A DNA stretch of 64,000 bases from Hippophae tibetana (taxonomy: Eukaryota > Streptophyta > Magnoliopsida > Rosales > Elaeagnaceae): the NCBI GenBank assembly GCA_037013495.1, contig CM072801.1, forward strand, positions 101,191,816-101,255,815, read 5' to 3'. Shown here one piece after another: positions 34,310-46,725 of the stretch. The notes under the pieces were generated by a model, which made no database searches, was not told where the DNA came from, and saw only the letters and a list, made by a program, of their open reading frames with translations. Positions within the stretch are counted from its first letter, which is position 1; each line of letters starts with the position of its first letter. The position numbers and the translations under genes are program-made.

Positions 34310-36520
34310 ATTCCAACAAAACTAGAATAATTTATAAATATGGTAAGAATATTGATGTTATAAAAGAATTAAGAATGAGAAGTACTGATCTCTTCTTTAA
34401 AAAACTTAATTTGGAAAAATTATGAAGTTTGATTGTTTGGCATTTTAAGACGTAATATATTCCGTTTAAATATTTGATAAGAGTAAGGAAATAAAATTTG
34501 GAATATTTATTTACCCTGTTTCTATTGTAAAATAGAAATGAGATTTTGTTTAATTTTTTTCAATTCCACTTATATTTTTTTCCTTATCTTTTCTCACTAT
34601 TTTCTTTACTTTTTAAGTGTTGATTCACAGCAATATCTAATTTATTCGAATTTTGGTGCCTTCCTCCTACATGAAAAAAGGTTACCGCAATAACTTGTTT
34701 TAGAAATCATTTGTAAAAAGTTTGTTACCTAGCAAGAAATATTTCTAAGTTGCAAGCGCACAATATTTCCCCTTATCTTTCGTTCCTTCTTACTCTTCGA
34801 ATGGGTTTGGAATAAGATTATAAGGTAGAAAGGAAAAACACAATGTTAAATTAATTACGGTACATTCCAACAAAACTAAAATAATTTATAAAGATGGTAA
34901 GAATATTGATGTCATAAAAGAATTAAGAATGAGAAGTACTAATCTCTTATTAAAAACAATTAATTAAGAAAAAATATGAAGTTTGATTGTTTCACATTTT
35001 AAGACGTAGTATATTCCGTTTAAATATTTCATAATAGTAAGGAAATAATATTTGGAATATTTATTTATCCTGTTTCTATTGTAAAATAGAAATGAGAAAA
35101 TGTTTAAGTTTTTTCTTTTCCACTTATTTTCTTTTCCTTATCTTTTCTCACTATTTTCTTTACTTTTTAAGTGTTGATTCCCAGCAAAATCTAATTCATT
35201 CGAATTTTGGTAACTCCCTCCTACATGAAAAAGGTTACCGCAATAACTTGTTTTAGAAATCATTTGTAAAAACTTTGTTACCTACAAGAAATATTTCTAT
35301 GTTGCAAGCGCACAATATTTCCCCTCATCTTTCGTTGCTTCTTACTCTTCGAATGGGTTTGAAATAAGATTATAAGGTAGAAAGGAAAACACAATGTTAA
35401 ATTCATTACGGTACATTCCAACAAAACTAGAATAATTTATAAATATGGTAAGAATATTGATGTTATAAAAGAATTAAGAATGAGAAGTACTGATCTCTTC
35501 TTTAAAAAACTTAATTTGGAAAAATTATGAAGTTTGATTGTTTGGCATTTTAAGACGTAATATATTCCGTTTAAATATTTGATAAGAGTAAGGAAATAAA
35601 ATTTGGAATATTTATTTACCCTGTTTCTATTGTAAAATAGAAATGAGATTTTGTTTAATTTTTTTCAATTCCACTTATATTTTTTTCCTTATCTTTTCTC
35701 ACTATTTTCTTTACTTTTTAAGTGTTGATTCACAGCAATATCTAATTTATTCGAATTTTGGTGCCTTCCTCCTACATGAAAAAAGGTTACCGCAATAACT
35801 TGTTTTAGAAATCATTTGTAAAAAGTTTGTTACCTAGCAAGAAATATTTCTAAGTTGCAAGCGCACAATATTTCCCCTTATCTTTCGTTCCTTCTTACTC
35901 TTCGAATGGGTTTGGAATAAGATTATAAGGTAGAAAGGAAAAACACAATGTTAAATTCATTACGGTACATTCCAACAAAACTAAAATAATTTATAAAGAT
36001 GGTAAGAATATTGATGTCATAAAAGAATTAAGAATGAGAAGTACTAATCTCTTATTAAAAACAATTAATTAAGAAAAAATATGAAGTTTGATTGTTTCAC
36101 ATTTTAAGACGTAGTATATTCCGTTTAAATATTTCATAATAGTAAGGAAATAATATTTGGAATATTTATTTACAGTGTTTCTATAGTAAAATAGAAATGA
36201 GAAAATGTTTAGATTTTTTTCATTTCCACTTATTTTCTTTTGCTTATCTTTTCTCACTATTTTCTTTACTTTTTAAGTGTTGATTCCTAGCAAAATCTAA
36301 TTCATTCGAATTTTGGTAACTCCCTCCTACATGAAAAAGGTTACCGCAATAACTTGTTTTAGAAATCATTTGTAAAAACTTTGTTACCTACAAGAAATAT
36401 TTCTATGTTGCAAGCGCACAATATTTCCCCTTATCTTTTGTTGCTTCTTACTCTTCGAATGGGTTTGGAATAAGATTATAAGGTAGAAAGGAAAAACACA
36501 ATGTTAAATTCATTACGGTA
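34310..36520. repeat. Dimer higher-order repeat, 1,105-bp period, 2 copies
   Basis: GAGATTTTGTTTAATT with CAATTCCACTTATATTTTT, then TTGATTCACAGCAATATC, then TATAAAGATGG and a beta cassette, then GGTAACTCCC and AAAACTTTGTTACCTACAAG recur 1,105-1,106 apart (for example 34,618 and 35,723). Sister copies lie in the hexamer HOR at about 47,640-48,700, so this dimer looks like a subset of the same monomer types. Confidence 0.85.
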
Positions 36521-39500
36521 CATTCCAACAAAACTAGAATAATTTATAAATATGGTAAGAATATTGATGTTATAAAAGAATTAAGAATGAGAAGTACTGA
36601 TCTCTTCTTTAAAAAACTTAATTTAGAAAAATTATGAAGTTTGATTGTTTGGCATTTTAAGACATAATATATTCCGTTAAAATATTTCATAATAGTAAGC
36701 AAATAAAATTTGGAATATTTATTTACCATGTTTCTATTGTAAAGTAGAAATGAGAAAATGTTTAATTTTTTTTCATTTCCACTTATATTCTTTTCCTTAT
36801 CTTTTCTCACTATTTTCTTAACTTTTTAAGTCATGATTCCCAGCTAAATCTAATATAATCAAATTTTGGTTCCTCCCTCCTAAATGAAAAAGGTTACCGC
36901 AATAACTTGTTTTAGAAATCATTTGTAAAAAGTTTGTTACCTAGCAAAAAATATTTCTATGTTGCAAGCGCACAATATTTCCCCTTATCTTTCGTTGCTT
37001 CTTACTCTTCGAATGGGTTTGGAATAAGATTATAAGGTAGAAAAGAAAAACACAATGTTAAATTCATTACGGTACATTCCAACAAAACTCGAATAGTTTA
37101 TAAATATGGTAAGAATATTGATGTCATAAAAGAATTAAGGAACAGAAGTAATGATTTCTTCTTTAAAAAACTTAATTAAGAAAAAATATGAAGTTTGATT
37201 GTTTCGCATTTTAAGACATAGTATATTCCGTTTAAATATTTCATAATAGTGAGGAAATAAGATTTGGAATATTTATTTACCTTGTTTCTATAGTAAAATA
37301 GAAATGAGAACATTTTTATTTTTTTTTATTTCCACTTATTTTCTTTTCCTTATCTTTTCTCACTATTTTCTTTACATTTTAAGTGTTGATTCCAAGCAAA
37401 ATCTAATTCATTCGAATTTTGGTGCCGTCCTCCTACATGTAAAAAGGTTACCGCAATAACTTGTTTTAGAAATCATTTGTAAAAAGTTTGTTACCTAGCA
37501 AGAAATATTTCTAAGTTGCAAGCGCACAATATTTCCCCTTATCTTTCGTTGCTTCTTACTCTTCGAATGGGTTTGGAATAAGATTATAAGGTAGAAAGGA
37601 AAAACACAATGTTAAATTCATTACGGTACATTCCAACAAAACTAGAATAATTTATAAATATGGTAATAATATTGATGTCATAAAAGAATTAAGAATGAGA
37701 AGTACTAATCTCTTATTAAAAACAATTAATTAAGAAAAAATATGAAGTTTGATTGTTTCGCATTTTAAGACATAGTCTATTCCGTTTAAATATTTCATAA
37801 TAGTGAGGAAATAAGATTTGGAATATTTATTTACCTTGTTTCTATAGTAAAATAGAAATGAGAACATTTTTATTTTTTTTTCATTTCCACTTATTTTCTT
37901 TTCCTTATCTTTTCTCACTATTTTCTTTACTTTTTAAGTGTTGATTCCCAGCAAAATCTAATTCATTCGAATTTTGGTGCCTCCCTCCTACATGAAAAAG
38001 GTTACCGCAATAACTTGTTTTAGAAATCATTTGTAAAAAGTTTGTTACCTAGCAAGAAATATTTCTATGTTGCAAGCGCACAATATTTCCCCTCATCTTT
38101 GGTTGCTTCTTACTCTTCGAATGGGTTTGAATTAAGATTATATAAGGTAGAAAGGAAAACACAATGTTAAATTCATTATGGTACATTCAAACAAAACTAT
38201 AATAATTTATAAATATGGTAAGAATATTGATGTTATAAAAGAATTAAGAATGAGAAGTACTGATCTCTTCTTTAAAAAACTATATTTAGAAAAACTATGA
38301 AGTTTGATTGTTTGGCATTTAAGGACGTAATATATTCCGTTTAAATATTTGATAATAGTAAGGAAATAAAATTTGGAATATTTATTTACCCTGTTTCTAT
38401 TGTAAAATAGAAATGAGAAAATGTTTAATTTTTTTCATTTCCACTTATATTCTTTTCCTTATCTTTTCTCACTATTTTCTTTACTTTTTAAGTGTTGATT
38501 CCCAGCAAAATCTAATTCATTCGAATTTTGGTGCCTTCCTCCTACATGAAAAAAGGTTACCGCAATAATTTGTTTTAGAAATCATTTGTAAAAAGTTTGT
38601 TACCTAGCAAGAAATATTTCTATGTTGCAAGCGCACAATATTTCCCCTTATCTTTCGTTGCTTCTTACTCTTCGAATGGGTTTGGAATAAGATTATAAGG
38701 TAGAAAAGAAAAACACAATGTTAAATTCATTACGGTACATTCCAACAAAACTAGAATAGTTTATAAATATTGTAAGAATATTGATGTCATAAAAGAATTA
38801 AGAATGAGAAGTACTAATCTCTTATTAAAAACAATTAATTAAGAAAAAATATGAAGTTTGATTGTTTCGCATTTTAAGACATAGTATATTCCGTTTAAAT
38901 ATTTCATAATAGTGAGGAAATAAGATTTGAAATATTTATTTACCTTGTTTCTATAGTAAAATAGAAATGCGAAATTTTTTATTTTTTTTCATTTCCACTT
39001 ATTTTCTTTTCCTAATATTTTCTCACTATTTTCTTTACTTTTAAAGTGTTGATTCCAAGCAAAATCTAATTCATTCGAATTTTGGTGCCTCCCTCCTACA
39101 TGAAAAAAGGTTACCGCAATAACTTGTTTTAGAAATCATTTGTAAAAAGTTTGTAACCTAGCAAGAAATATTTCTATGTTGCAAGCGCACAATATTTCCC
39201 CTTATCTTTCGTTGCTTCTTACTCTTCGAATGGGTTTGGAATAAGATTATAAGGTAGAAAAGAAAAACACAATGTTAAATTCATTACGGTACATTCCAAC
39301 AAAACTAGAATAGTTTATAAATATGGTAAGAATATTGATGTCATAAAAGAATTAAGGATCAGAAGTAATGATTTCTTCTTTAAAAAACTTAATCTAGAAA
39401 AATTATGAAATTTAATTGTTTGGCATTTTTAGACATAATATATTCCGTTAAAATATTTCATAATAGAAAGGAAATAAAATTCGGAATATTTATTTATCCT

Positions 39501-42500
39501 CTTTCTATTATAAAATAGAAATGAGAAAATGTTTACGTTTTTTCTTTTCCACTTATTTTCTTTTCCTTATCTTTTCTCACTATTTTCTTTACTTTTTAAG
39601 TCATGATTTCCAGCAAAATCTAATTCATTCAAATTTTGGTTCCTCCCTCCTAAATGAAAAAGGTTACCGCAATAACTTGTTTTAGAAATCATTTGTAAAA
39701 CGTTTGTTACCTAGCAAGAAATATTTCTATGTTGCAAGCGCACAATATTTCCCCTTATCTTTCGTTGCTTCTTATTCTTCGAATGGGTTTGGAATAAGAT
39801 TATAAGGTAGAAAGGAAAAACACAATGTTAAATTCATTACGGTACATTCCAACAAAACTAGAATAATTTATAAATATGGTAAGAATATTGATGTCATAAA
39901 AGAATTAAGAATGAGAAGTACTAATCTCTTATTAAAAACAATTAATTAAGAAAAAATATGAAGTTTGATTGTTTCACATTTTAAGACGTAGTATATTCCG
40001 TTTAAATATTTCATAATAGTAAGGAAATAATATTTGGAATATTTATTTACCCTGTTTCTATAGTAAAATAGAAATGAGAAAATGTTTAATTTTTTTTCAT
40101 TTCCACTTATTTTCTTTTGCTTATCTTTTCTCACTATTTTCTTTACTTTTTAAGTGTTGATTCCCAGCAAAATCTAATTCATTCGAATTTTGGTGCCTCC
40201 CTCCTACATGAAAAAGGTTACCGCAATAACTTGTTTTAGAAATCATTTGTAAAAAGTTTGTTACCTAGCAAGAAATATTTCTATGTTGCAAGCGCACAAT
40301 ATTTCCCCTCATCTTTGGTTGCTTCTTACTCTTCGAATGGGTTTGAAATAAGATTATAAGGTAGAAAGGAAAACACAATGTTAAATTCATTACGGTACAT
40401 TCCAACAAAACTATAATAATTTATAAATATGGTAAGAATATTGATGTTATAAAAGAATTAAGAATGAGAAGTACTGATCTCTTCTTTAAAAAACTTAATT
40501 TAGAAAAATTATGAAGTTTGATTGTTTGGAATTTTAAGACGTAATATATTCCTTTTAAATATTTGATAATAGTAAGCAAATAAAATTTGGAATATTTATT
40601 TACCATGTTTCTATTGTAAAGTAGAAATGAGAAAATGTTTAATTTTTTTCATTTCCACTTATATTCTATTCCTTATCTTTTCTCACTATTTTCTTTACTT
40701 TTTAAGTGTTGATTCCCAGCAAAATCTAATTCATTCGAATTTTGGTGCCTTCCTCCTACATGAAAAAAGGTTACCGCAATAACTTGTTTTAGAAATCATT
40801 TGTAAAAAGTTTGTTACCTAGCAAAAAATATTTCTATGTTGCAAGCGCACAATATTTCCCCTTATCTTTCGTTGCTTCTTACTCTTCGAATGGGTTTGGA
40901 ATAAGATTACAAGGTAGAAAAGAAAAACACAATGTTAAATTCATTACGGTACATTCCAACAAAACTAGAATAGTTTATAAATATGGTAAGAATATTGATG
41001 TCATAAAAGAATTAAGGATTAGAAGTAATGATTTCTTCTTTAAAAAACTTAATTAAGAAAAAATATGAAGTTTGATTGTTTCGCATTTTAAGACATAGTA
41101 TATTCCGTTTAAATATTTCATAATAGTGAGGAAATAAGATTTGGAATATTTATTTACCTTGTTTCTATAGTAAAATAGAAATGAGAACATTTTTATTTTT
41201 TTTTCATTTCCTTATCTTTTCTCACTATTTTCTTTACTTTTTAAGTGTTGATTCCCAGCAAAATCTAATTCATTCGAATTTTGGTGCCTCCCTCCTACAT
41301 GAAAAAGGTTACCGCAATAACTTGTTTTAGAAATCATTTGTAAAAAGTTTGTTACCTAGCAAGAAATATTTCTATGTTGCAAGCGCACAATATTTCCCCT
41401 CATCTTTGGTTGCTTCTTACTCTTCGAATGGGTTTGAAATAAGATTATAAGGTAGAAAGGAAAACACAATGTTAAATTCATTATGGTACATTCCAAAAAA
41501 ACTATAATAATTTATAAATATGGTAAGAATATTGATGTTATAAAAGAATTAAGAATGAGAAGTACTGATCTCTTCTTTAAAAAACTTAATTTAGAAAAAT
41601 TATGAAGTTTGATTGTTTGGCATTTTAAGACGTAATATATTCCGTTTAAATATTTGATAATAGTAAGGAAATAAAATTTGGAATATTTATTTACCCTGTT
41701 TCTATTGTAAAATAGAAATGAGAAAATGTTTAATTTTTTTCATTTCCACTTATATTCTTTTCCTTATCTTTTCTCCCTATTTTCTTTACATTTTAAGTGT
41801 AGATTCCCAGCAAAATCTAATTCATTCGAATTTTGGTGCCTTCCTCCTACATGAAAAAAGGTTACCGCAATAACTTGTTTTAGAAATCATTTGTAAAAAG
41901 TTTGTTACCTAGCAAGAAATATTTCTATGTTGCAAGCGAACAATATTTCCCCTCATCTTTGGTTGCTTCTTACTCTTCGAATGGGTTTGGAATAAGATTA
42001 TAAGGTAGAAAGGAAAACACAATGTTAAATTGATTACGGTACATTCCAACAAAACTATAATAATTTATAAATATGGTAAGAATATTGATGTTATAAAAGA
42101 ATTAAGAATGAGAAGTACTAATCTCTTATTAAAAACAATTAATTAAGAACAAATATGAAGTTTGATTGTTTCGCATTTTAAGACATAGTATATTCCGTTT
42201 AAATATTTCATAATAGTGAGGAAATAAGATTTGAAATATTTGTATACCTTGTTTCTATAGTAAAATAGAAATGCGAAATTTTTTATTTTTTTTCATTTCC
42301 ACTTATTTTCTTTTCCTTATCTTTTCTCACTATTTTCTTTACTTTTTAAGCGTTGATTCCCAGCAAAATCTAATTCATTCAAATTTTGGTGCCTCCCTCC
42401 TACATGAAAAAGGTTACCGCAATAACTTGTTTTAGAAATCATTTGTAAAAAGTTTGTTACCTAGCAAGAAATATTTCTATGTTGCAAGCGCACAATATTT

Positions 42501-43005
42501 CCCCTTATCTTTCGTTGCTTCTTACTCTTCGAATGGGTTTGGAATAAGATTATAAGGTAGAAAGGAAAAACACAATGTTAAATTCATTACGGTACATTCC
42601 AACAAAACTAAAATAATTTATAAAGATGGTAATAATATTGATGTCATAAAAGAATTAAGAATGAGAAGTACTAAAATCTTATTAAAAACAATTAATTAAG
42701 AAAAAATATGAAGTTTGATTGTTTCGCATTTTAAGACGTAGTATATTCCGTTTAAATATTTCATAATAGTAAGGAAATAATATTTGGAATATTTATTTAC
42801 CCTGTTTCTATAGTAAAATAGAAATGAGAAAATGTTTAATATTTTTTCATTTCCACTTATTTTCTTTTCCTTATCTTTTCTCTCTATTTTCTTCACTTTT
42901 TAAGTGTTGATTCCCACCAAAATCTAATTCATTCGAATTTTGGTGCCTCCCTCCTACATGAAAAAAGTTACCACATTAACTTGGTTTAGAAATCATTTGT
43001 AAAAG
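36520..43005. repeat. Mosaic monomers without clear short-period HOR
   Basis: Anchors are 36932, 37486, 38040, 38595, 39149, 39702, 40256, 40809, 41347, 41900 and 42452. Types seen elsewhere are mixed: a hybrid-cassette monomer with AGCAAAAAATATTTC (36,932; 40,809), a GCGAAATTTTTTA type (about 38,970 and 42,270) and a CAGCTAAATC patch at 36,841 joined to an otherwise different monomer. Private changes include a two-base TA insertion in ATTATATAAGG near 38,136. A single T-to-C change near 40,910 (ATTACAAGG) removes a stop and creates an accidental plus-strand frame. Confidence 0.78.
41150..41260. repeat. Monomer with 16-base internal deletion
   Basis: Anchor spacing from 40809 to 41347 is 538 instead of about 554. 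The pyrimidine tract reads CATTTCCTTATC, whereas sister monomers have CATTTCC, then ACTTATTTTCTTTTCC, then TTATC. The lost 16 bases end in the same TTTCC that precedes them, which is the signature of slippage or recombination between short direct repeats. Confidence 0.85.
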
Positions 43006-43574
43006 GTTTGTTACCTAGCAAGAAATATTTCTATGTTGCAAGCGCACAATATTTCCCCTTATCTTTCGTTGCTTCTTACTCTTCGAATGGGTTTGGAATA
43101 AGATTATAAGGTAGAAAGGAAAAACACAATGTTAAATTCATTACGGTACATTCCAACAAAACTAGAATAATTTATAAATATGGTAATAATATTGATGTCA
43201 TAAAAGAATTAAGAATGAGAAGTACTAATCTCTTCTTTAAAAAACTTAATTTAGAAAAATTATGAAGTTTGATTGTTTGGAATTTTAAGACGTAATATAT
43301 TCCGTTTAAATATTTGATAATAGTAAGCAAATAAAATTTGGAATATTTATTTACCATGTTTCTATTGTAAAGTAGAAATGAGAAAATGTTTAATTTTTTT
43401 CATTTCCACTTATATTCTTTTCCTTATCTTTTCTCACTATTTTCTTTACTTTTTAAGTGTTGATTCCCAGCAAAATCTAATTCATTCGAATTTTGGTGCC
43501 TTCCTCCTACATGAAAAAAGGTTACCGCAATAACTTGTTTTAGAAATCATTTGTAAAAAGTTTGTTACCTAGCA

Positions 43575-43586
43575 AGAAATATTTCT
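43575..43586. other. Recurrent 12-base palindrome AGAAATATTTCT
   Basis: The sequence is identical on both strands and sits about 15 bases after the anchor in most monomers. It is broken in two named subtypes: AGCAAAAAATATTTCT (for example after 21,439, 40,809 and 52,963) and AGCAAGATATATTTCT (after 54,070, 57,389 and 59,050). Confidence 0.82.
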
Positions 43587-43795
43587 ATGTTGCAAGCGCA
43601 CAATATTTCCCCTTATCTTTCGTTGCTTCTTACTCTTCGAATGGGTTTGGAATAAGATTATAAGGTAGAAAGGAAAAACACAATGTTAAATTCATTACGG
43701 TACATTCCAACAAAACTAGAATAATTTATAAATATGGTAATAATATTGATGTCATAAAAGAATTAAGAATGAGAAGTACTGATCTCTTCTTTAAA

Positions 43796-43824
43796 AAACT
43801 TAATTTAGAAAAATTATGAAGTTT
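43796..43824. other. Alpha cassette hairpin with 11-bp stem and 3-base bulge
   Basis: AAACTTAATTT (43796-43806) pairs with AAATTA plus AGTTT (43811-43816 and 43820-43824), leaving a loop AGAA and a bulge TGA. The beta version, with CAATTAATTAAGAAAAAATA, cannot form this stem. Alpha and beta monomers therefore differ in secondary-structure potential. Confidence 0.7.
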
Positions 43825-43942
43825 GATTGTTTGGAATTTTAAGACGTAATATATTCCGTTTAAATATTTGATAATAGTAAGCAAATAAAATTTGGAATAT
43901 TTATTTACCATGTTTCTATTGTAAAGTAGAAATGAGAAAATG

Positions 43943-44008
43943 TTTAATTTTTTTCATTTCCACATATATTCTTTTCCTTATCTTTTCTCACTATTTTCTT
44001 TACTTTTT
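43943..44008 (+). other. Pyrimidine-rich tract, about 65 bases, once per monomer
   Basis: This tract is T/C with a few A and almost no G on the plus strand, so the minus strand is purine-rich. Both large internal deletions in the window (41.2 and 61.1 kb) and most homopolymer length changes fall inside it. Translated on the minus strand it yields the lysine-rich starts of the accidental frames. Confidence 0.8.
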
Positions 44009-44113
44009 AAGTGTTGATTCCCAGCAAAATCTAATTCATTCGAATTTTGGTTCCTTCCTCCTACATGAAAAAAGGTTACCGCAATAACTTGTTTTAGAAA
44101 TCATTTGTAAAAA

Positions 44114-46725
44114 GTTTGTTACCTAGCAAAAAATATTTCTATGTTGCAAGCGCACAATATTTCCCCTTATCTTTCGTTGCTTCTTACTCTTCGAATGGGC
44201 TTGGAATAAGATTATAAGGTAGAAAAGAAAAACACAATGTTAAATTCATTACGGTACATTCCAACAAAACTAGAATAGTTTATAAATATGGTAAGAATAT
44301 TGATGTCATAAAAGAATTAAGGATCAGAAGTAATGATTTCTTCTTTAAAAAACTTAATTAAGAAAAAATATGAAGTTTGATTGTTTCGCATTTTAAGACA
44401 TAGTATATTCCGTTTAAATATTTCATAATAGTGAGGAAATAAGATTTCGAATATTTATTTACCTTGTTTCTATAGTAAAATAGAAATGAGAACATTTTTA
44501 TTTTTTTTTTCATTTCCACTTATTTTCTTTTCCTTATCTTTTCTCACTATTTTCTTTACATTTTAAGTGTTGATTCCCAGCAAAATCTAATTCATTCGAA
44601 TTTTGGTGCCTCCCTCCTACATGAAAAAGGTTACCGCAATAACTTGTTTTAGAAATCATTTGTAAAAATTTTGTAACCTAGCAAGAAATATTTCTATGTT
44701 GCAAGCGCACAATATTTCCCCTCATCTTTGGTTGCTTCTTACTCTTCGAATGGGTTTGGAATAAGATTATAAGGTAGAAAGGAAAAACACAATGTTAAAT
44801 TCATTACGGTACATTCCAACAAAACTAGAATAATTTATAAATATGGTAAGAATATTGATGTCATAAAAGAATTAAGAATGAGAAGTACTAATCTCTTATT
44901 AAAAACAATTAATTAAGAAAAAATATGAAGTTTGATTGTTTCACATTTTAAGAGGTAGTATATTCCGTTTAAATATTTCATAATAGTAAGGAAATAATAT
45001 TTGGAATATTTATTTACCCTGTTTCTATAGTAAAATAGAAATGAGACAATGTTTAATTTTTTTTCATTTCCACTTATATTCTTTTCCTTATCTTTTCTCA
45101 CTATTTTCTTTACTTTTTAAGTGTTGATTCATAGCAAAATCTAATTCATTCGAATTTTGGTAACTCCCTCCTACATGAAAAAGGTTACCGCAATAACTTG
45201 TTTTAGAAATCATTTGTAAAAAGTTTGTTACCTAGCAAGAAATATTTCTATGTTGCAAGCGCACAATATTTCCCCTCATCTTTCGTTGCTTCTTACTCTT
45301 CAAATGGGTTTGGAATAAGATTATAAGGTAGAAAGGAAAACACAATGTTAAATTCATTACGGTACATTCCAACAAAACTAGAATAATTTGTAAATATGGT
45401 AAGAATATTGATGTCATAAAAGAATTAAGAATGAGAAGTACTAATCTCTTCTTTAAAAAACTTAATTTAGAAAAATTATGAAGTTTGATTGTTTTTCATT
45501 TTAAGACGTAATATATTCCGTTTAAATATTTGATAATAGTAAGGAAATAAAATTTGGAATATTTATTTACCCTGTTTCTATTGTAAAGTAGAAATGAGAA
45601 AATGTTTAATTTTTTTCATTTCCACTTATATTCTTTTCCTTATCTTTTCTCACTATTTTCTTTACTTTTTAAGTGTTGATTCCCAGCAAAATCTAATTCA
45701 TTCGAATTTTGGTGCCTTCCTCCTACATGAAAAAAGTTACCGCAATAACTTGTTTTAGAAATCATTTGTAAAAAGTTTGTTACTTAGCAAGAAATATTTC
45801 TATGTTGCAAGGGCACAATATTTCCCCTTATCTTTTGTTGCTTCTTACTCTTCGAATGGGTTTGGAATAAGATTATAAGGTAGAAAGGAAAAACACAATG
45901 TTAAATTCATTACGGTACATTCCAACAAAACTAGAATAGTTTATAAATATGGTAAGAATATTGATGTCATAAAAGAATTAAGGATCAGAAGTACAGATTT
46001 CTTCTTTAAAAAACTTAATTTAGAAAAATTATGAAATTTAATTGTTTGGCATTTTAAAACATAATATATTCCGTTAAAATATTTCATAATAATAAGGAAA
46101 TAAAATTCGGAATATTTATTTATCCTGTTTCTATTGTAAAATAGAAATGAGAAAATGTTTAAGTTTTTTCTTTTCCACTTATTTTCTTTTCCTTATCTTT
46201 TCTAACTATTTTCTTAACTTTTTAAGTCATGATTCCCAGCTAAATCTAATATAATCAAATTTTGGTTCCTCTCTCCTAAATGAAAAAGGTTACCGCAATA
46301 ACTTGTTTTAGAAATCATTTGTAAAAAGTTTGTTACCTAGCAAGAAATATTTCTATGTTGCAAGCGCACAATATTTCCCCTTATCTTTCGTTGCTTCTTA
46401 CTCTTCGAATGGGTTTGGAATAAGATTATAAGGTAGAAAGGAAAAACACAATGTTAAATTCATTACGGTACATTCCAACAAAACTAGAATAGTTTATAAA
46501 TATGGTAAGAATATTGATGTCATAAAAGAATTAAGTATCAGAAGTACTGATTTCTTCTTTAAAAAACTTAATTTAGAAAAATTATGAAATTTAATTGTTT
46601 GGCATTTTAAGACATAATATATTCCGTTTAAATATTTCAAAATAATAAGGAAATAAAATTCGGAATATTTATTTACCCTGTTTCTATTGTAAAATAGAAA
46701 TGAGAAAATGTTTAAGTTTTTTCTT
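44114..46725. repeat. Mosaic linking copies from 30.8-34.3 kb to the hexamer HOR
   Basis: About 44,820-45,140 matches 32,660-32,980 (offset 12,162, 22 monomers). About 45,210-45,560 matches 30,840-31,190 (offset 14,376, 26 monomers). 45,720-46,725 matches 33,000-34,010 (offset about 12,715, 23 monomers). The match of the last part runs on past 46,725 into the first hexamer unit, to about 46,990. The offsets change by whole monomers, so unequal exchange rearranged the order after the ancestral segments formed. Confidence 0.8.

Larger units (their letters stand above)
43006..44113. repeat. Adjacent near-identical monomers, 554-bp period
   Basis: The alpha monomers anchored at 43006 and 43560 share ATATGGTAATAATATTG, GTTTGGAATTTTAAG and GTAAGCAAATAAAATTTGG. 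The 61-residue accidental frames at 43172 and 43726 are identical but for one residue. This is a recent single-monomer duplication, the smallest homogenisation event visible here. Confidence 0.82.
43560..44113 (+). repeat. Representative monomer with internal map
   Basis: This 554-base copy illustrates the unit, starting arbitrarily at the anchor GTTTGTTACC. In order it holds: the 12-base palindrome AGAAATATTTCT (43575-43586); GCGCACAATATTTCCCC; the first TTCGAA-containing stretch; TATAAATA (43727-43734); AGTACT (43775-43780); the alpha form of the variable cassette, which folds as an imperfect hairpin (43796-43824); AATAAA (43884-43889); a TTTCTATT dyad, here with one changed base; a pyrimidine-rich tract (about 43943-44008); and a second TTCGAA region leading to GTTACCGCAATAAC before the next anchor. 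There is no convincing internal sub-repeat, so 553 bases appears to be the basic unit rather than a multimer of something shorter. Confidence 0.9.

Noticed and set aside
40811-41056. 81-residue plus-strand frame
   Set aside because: It exists because one T-to-C change near 40,910 removed the usual stop in ATTATAAGG. No other monomer shares it.
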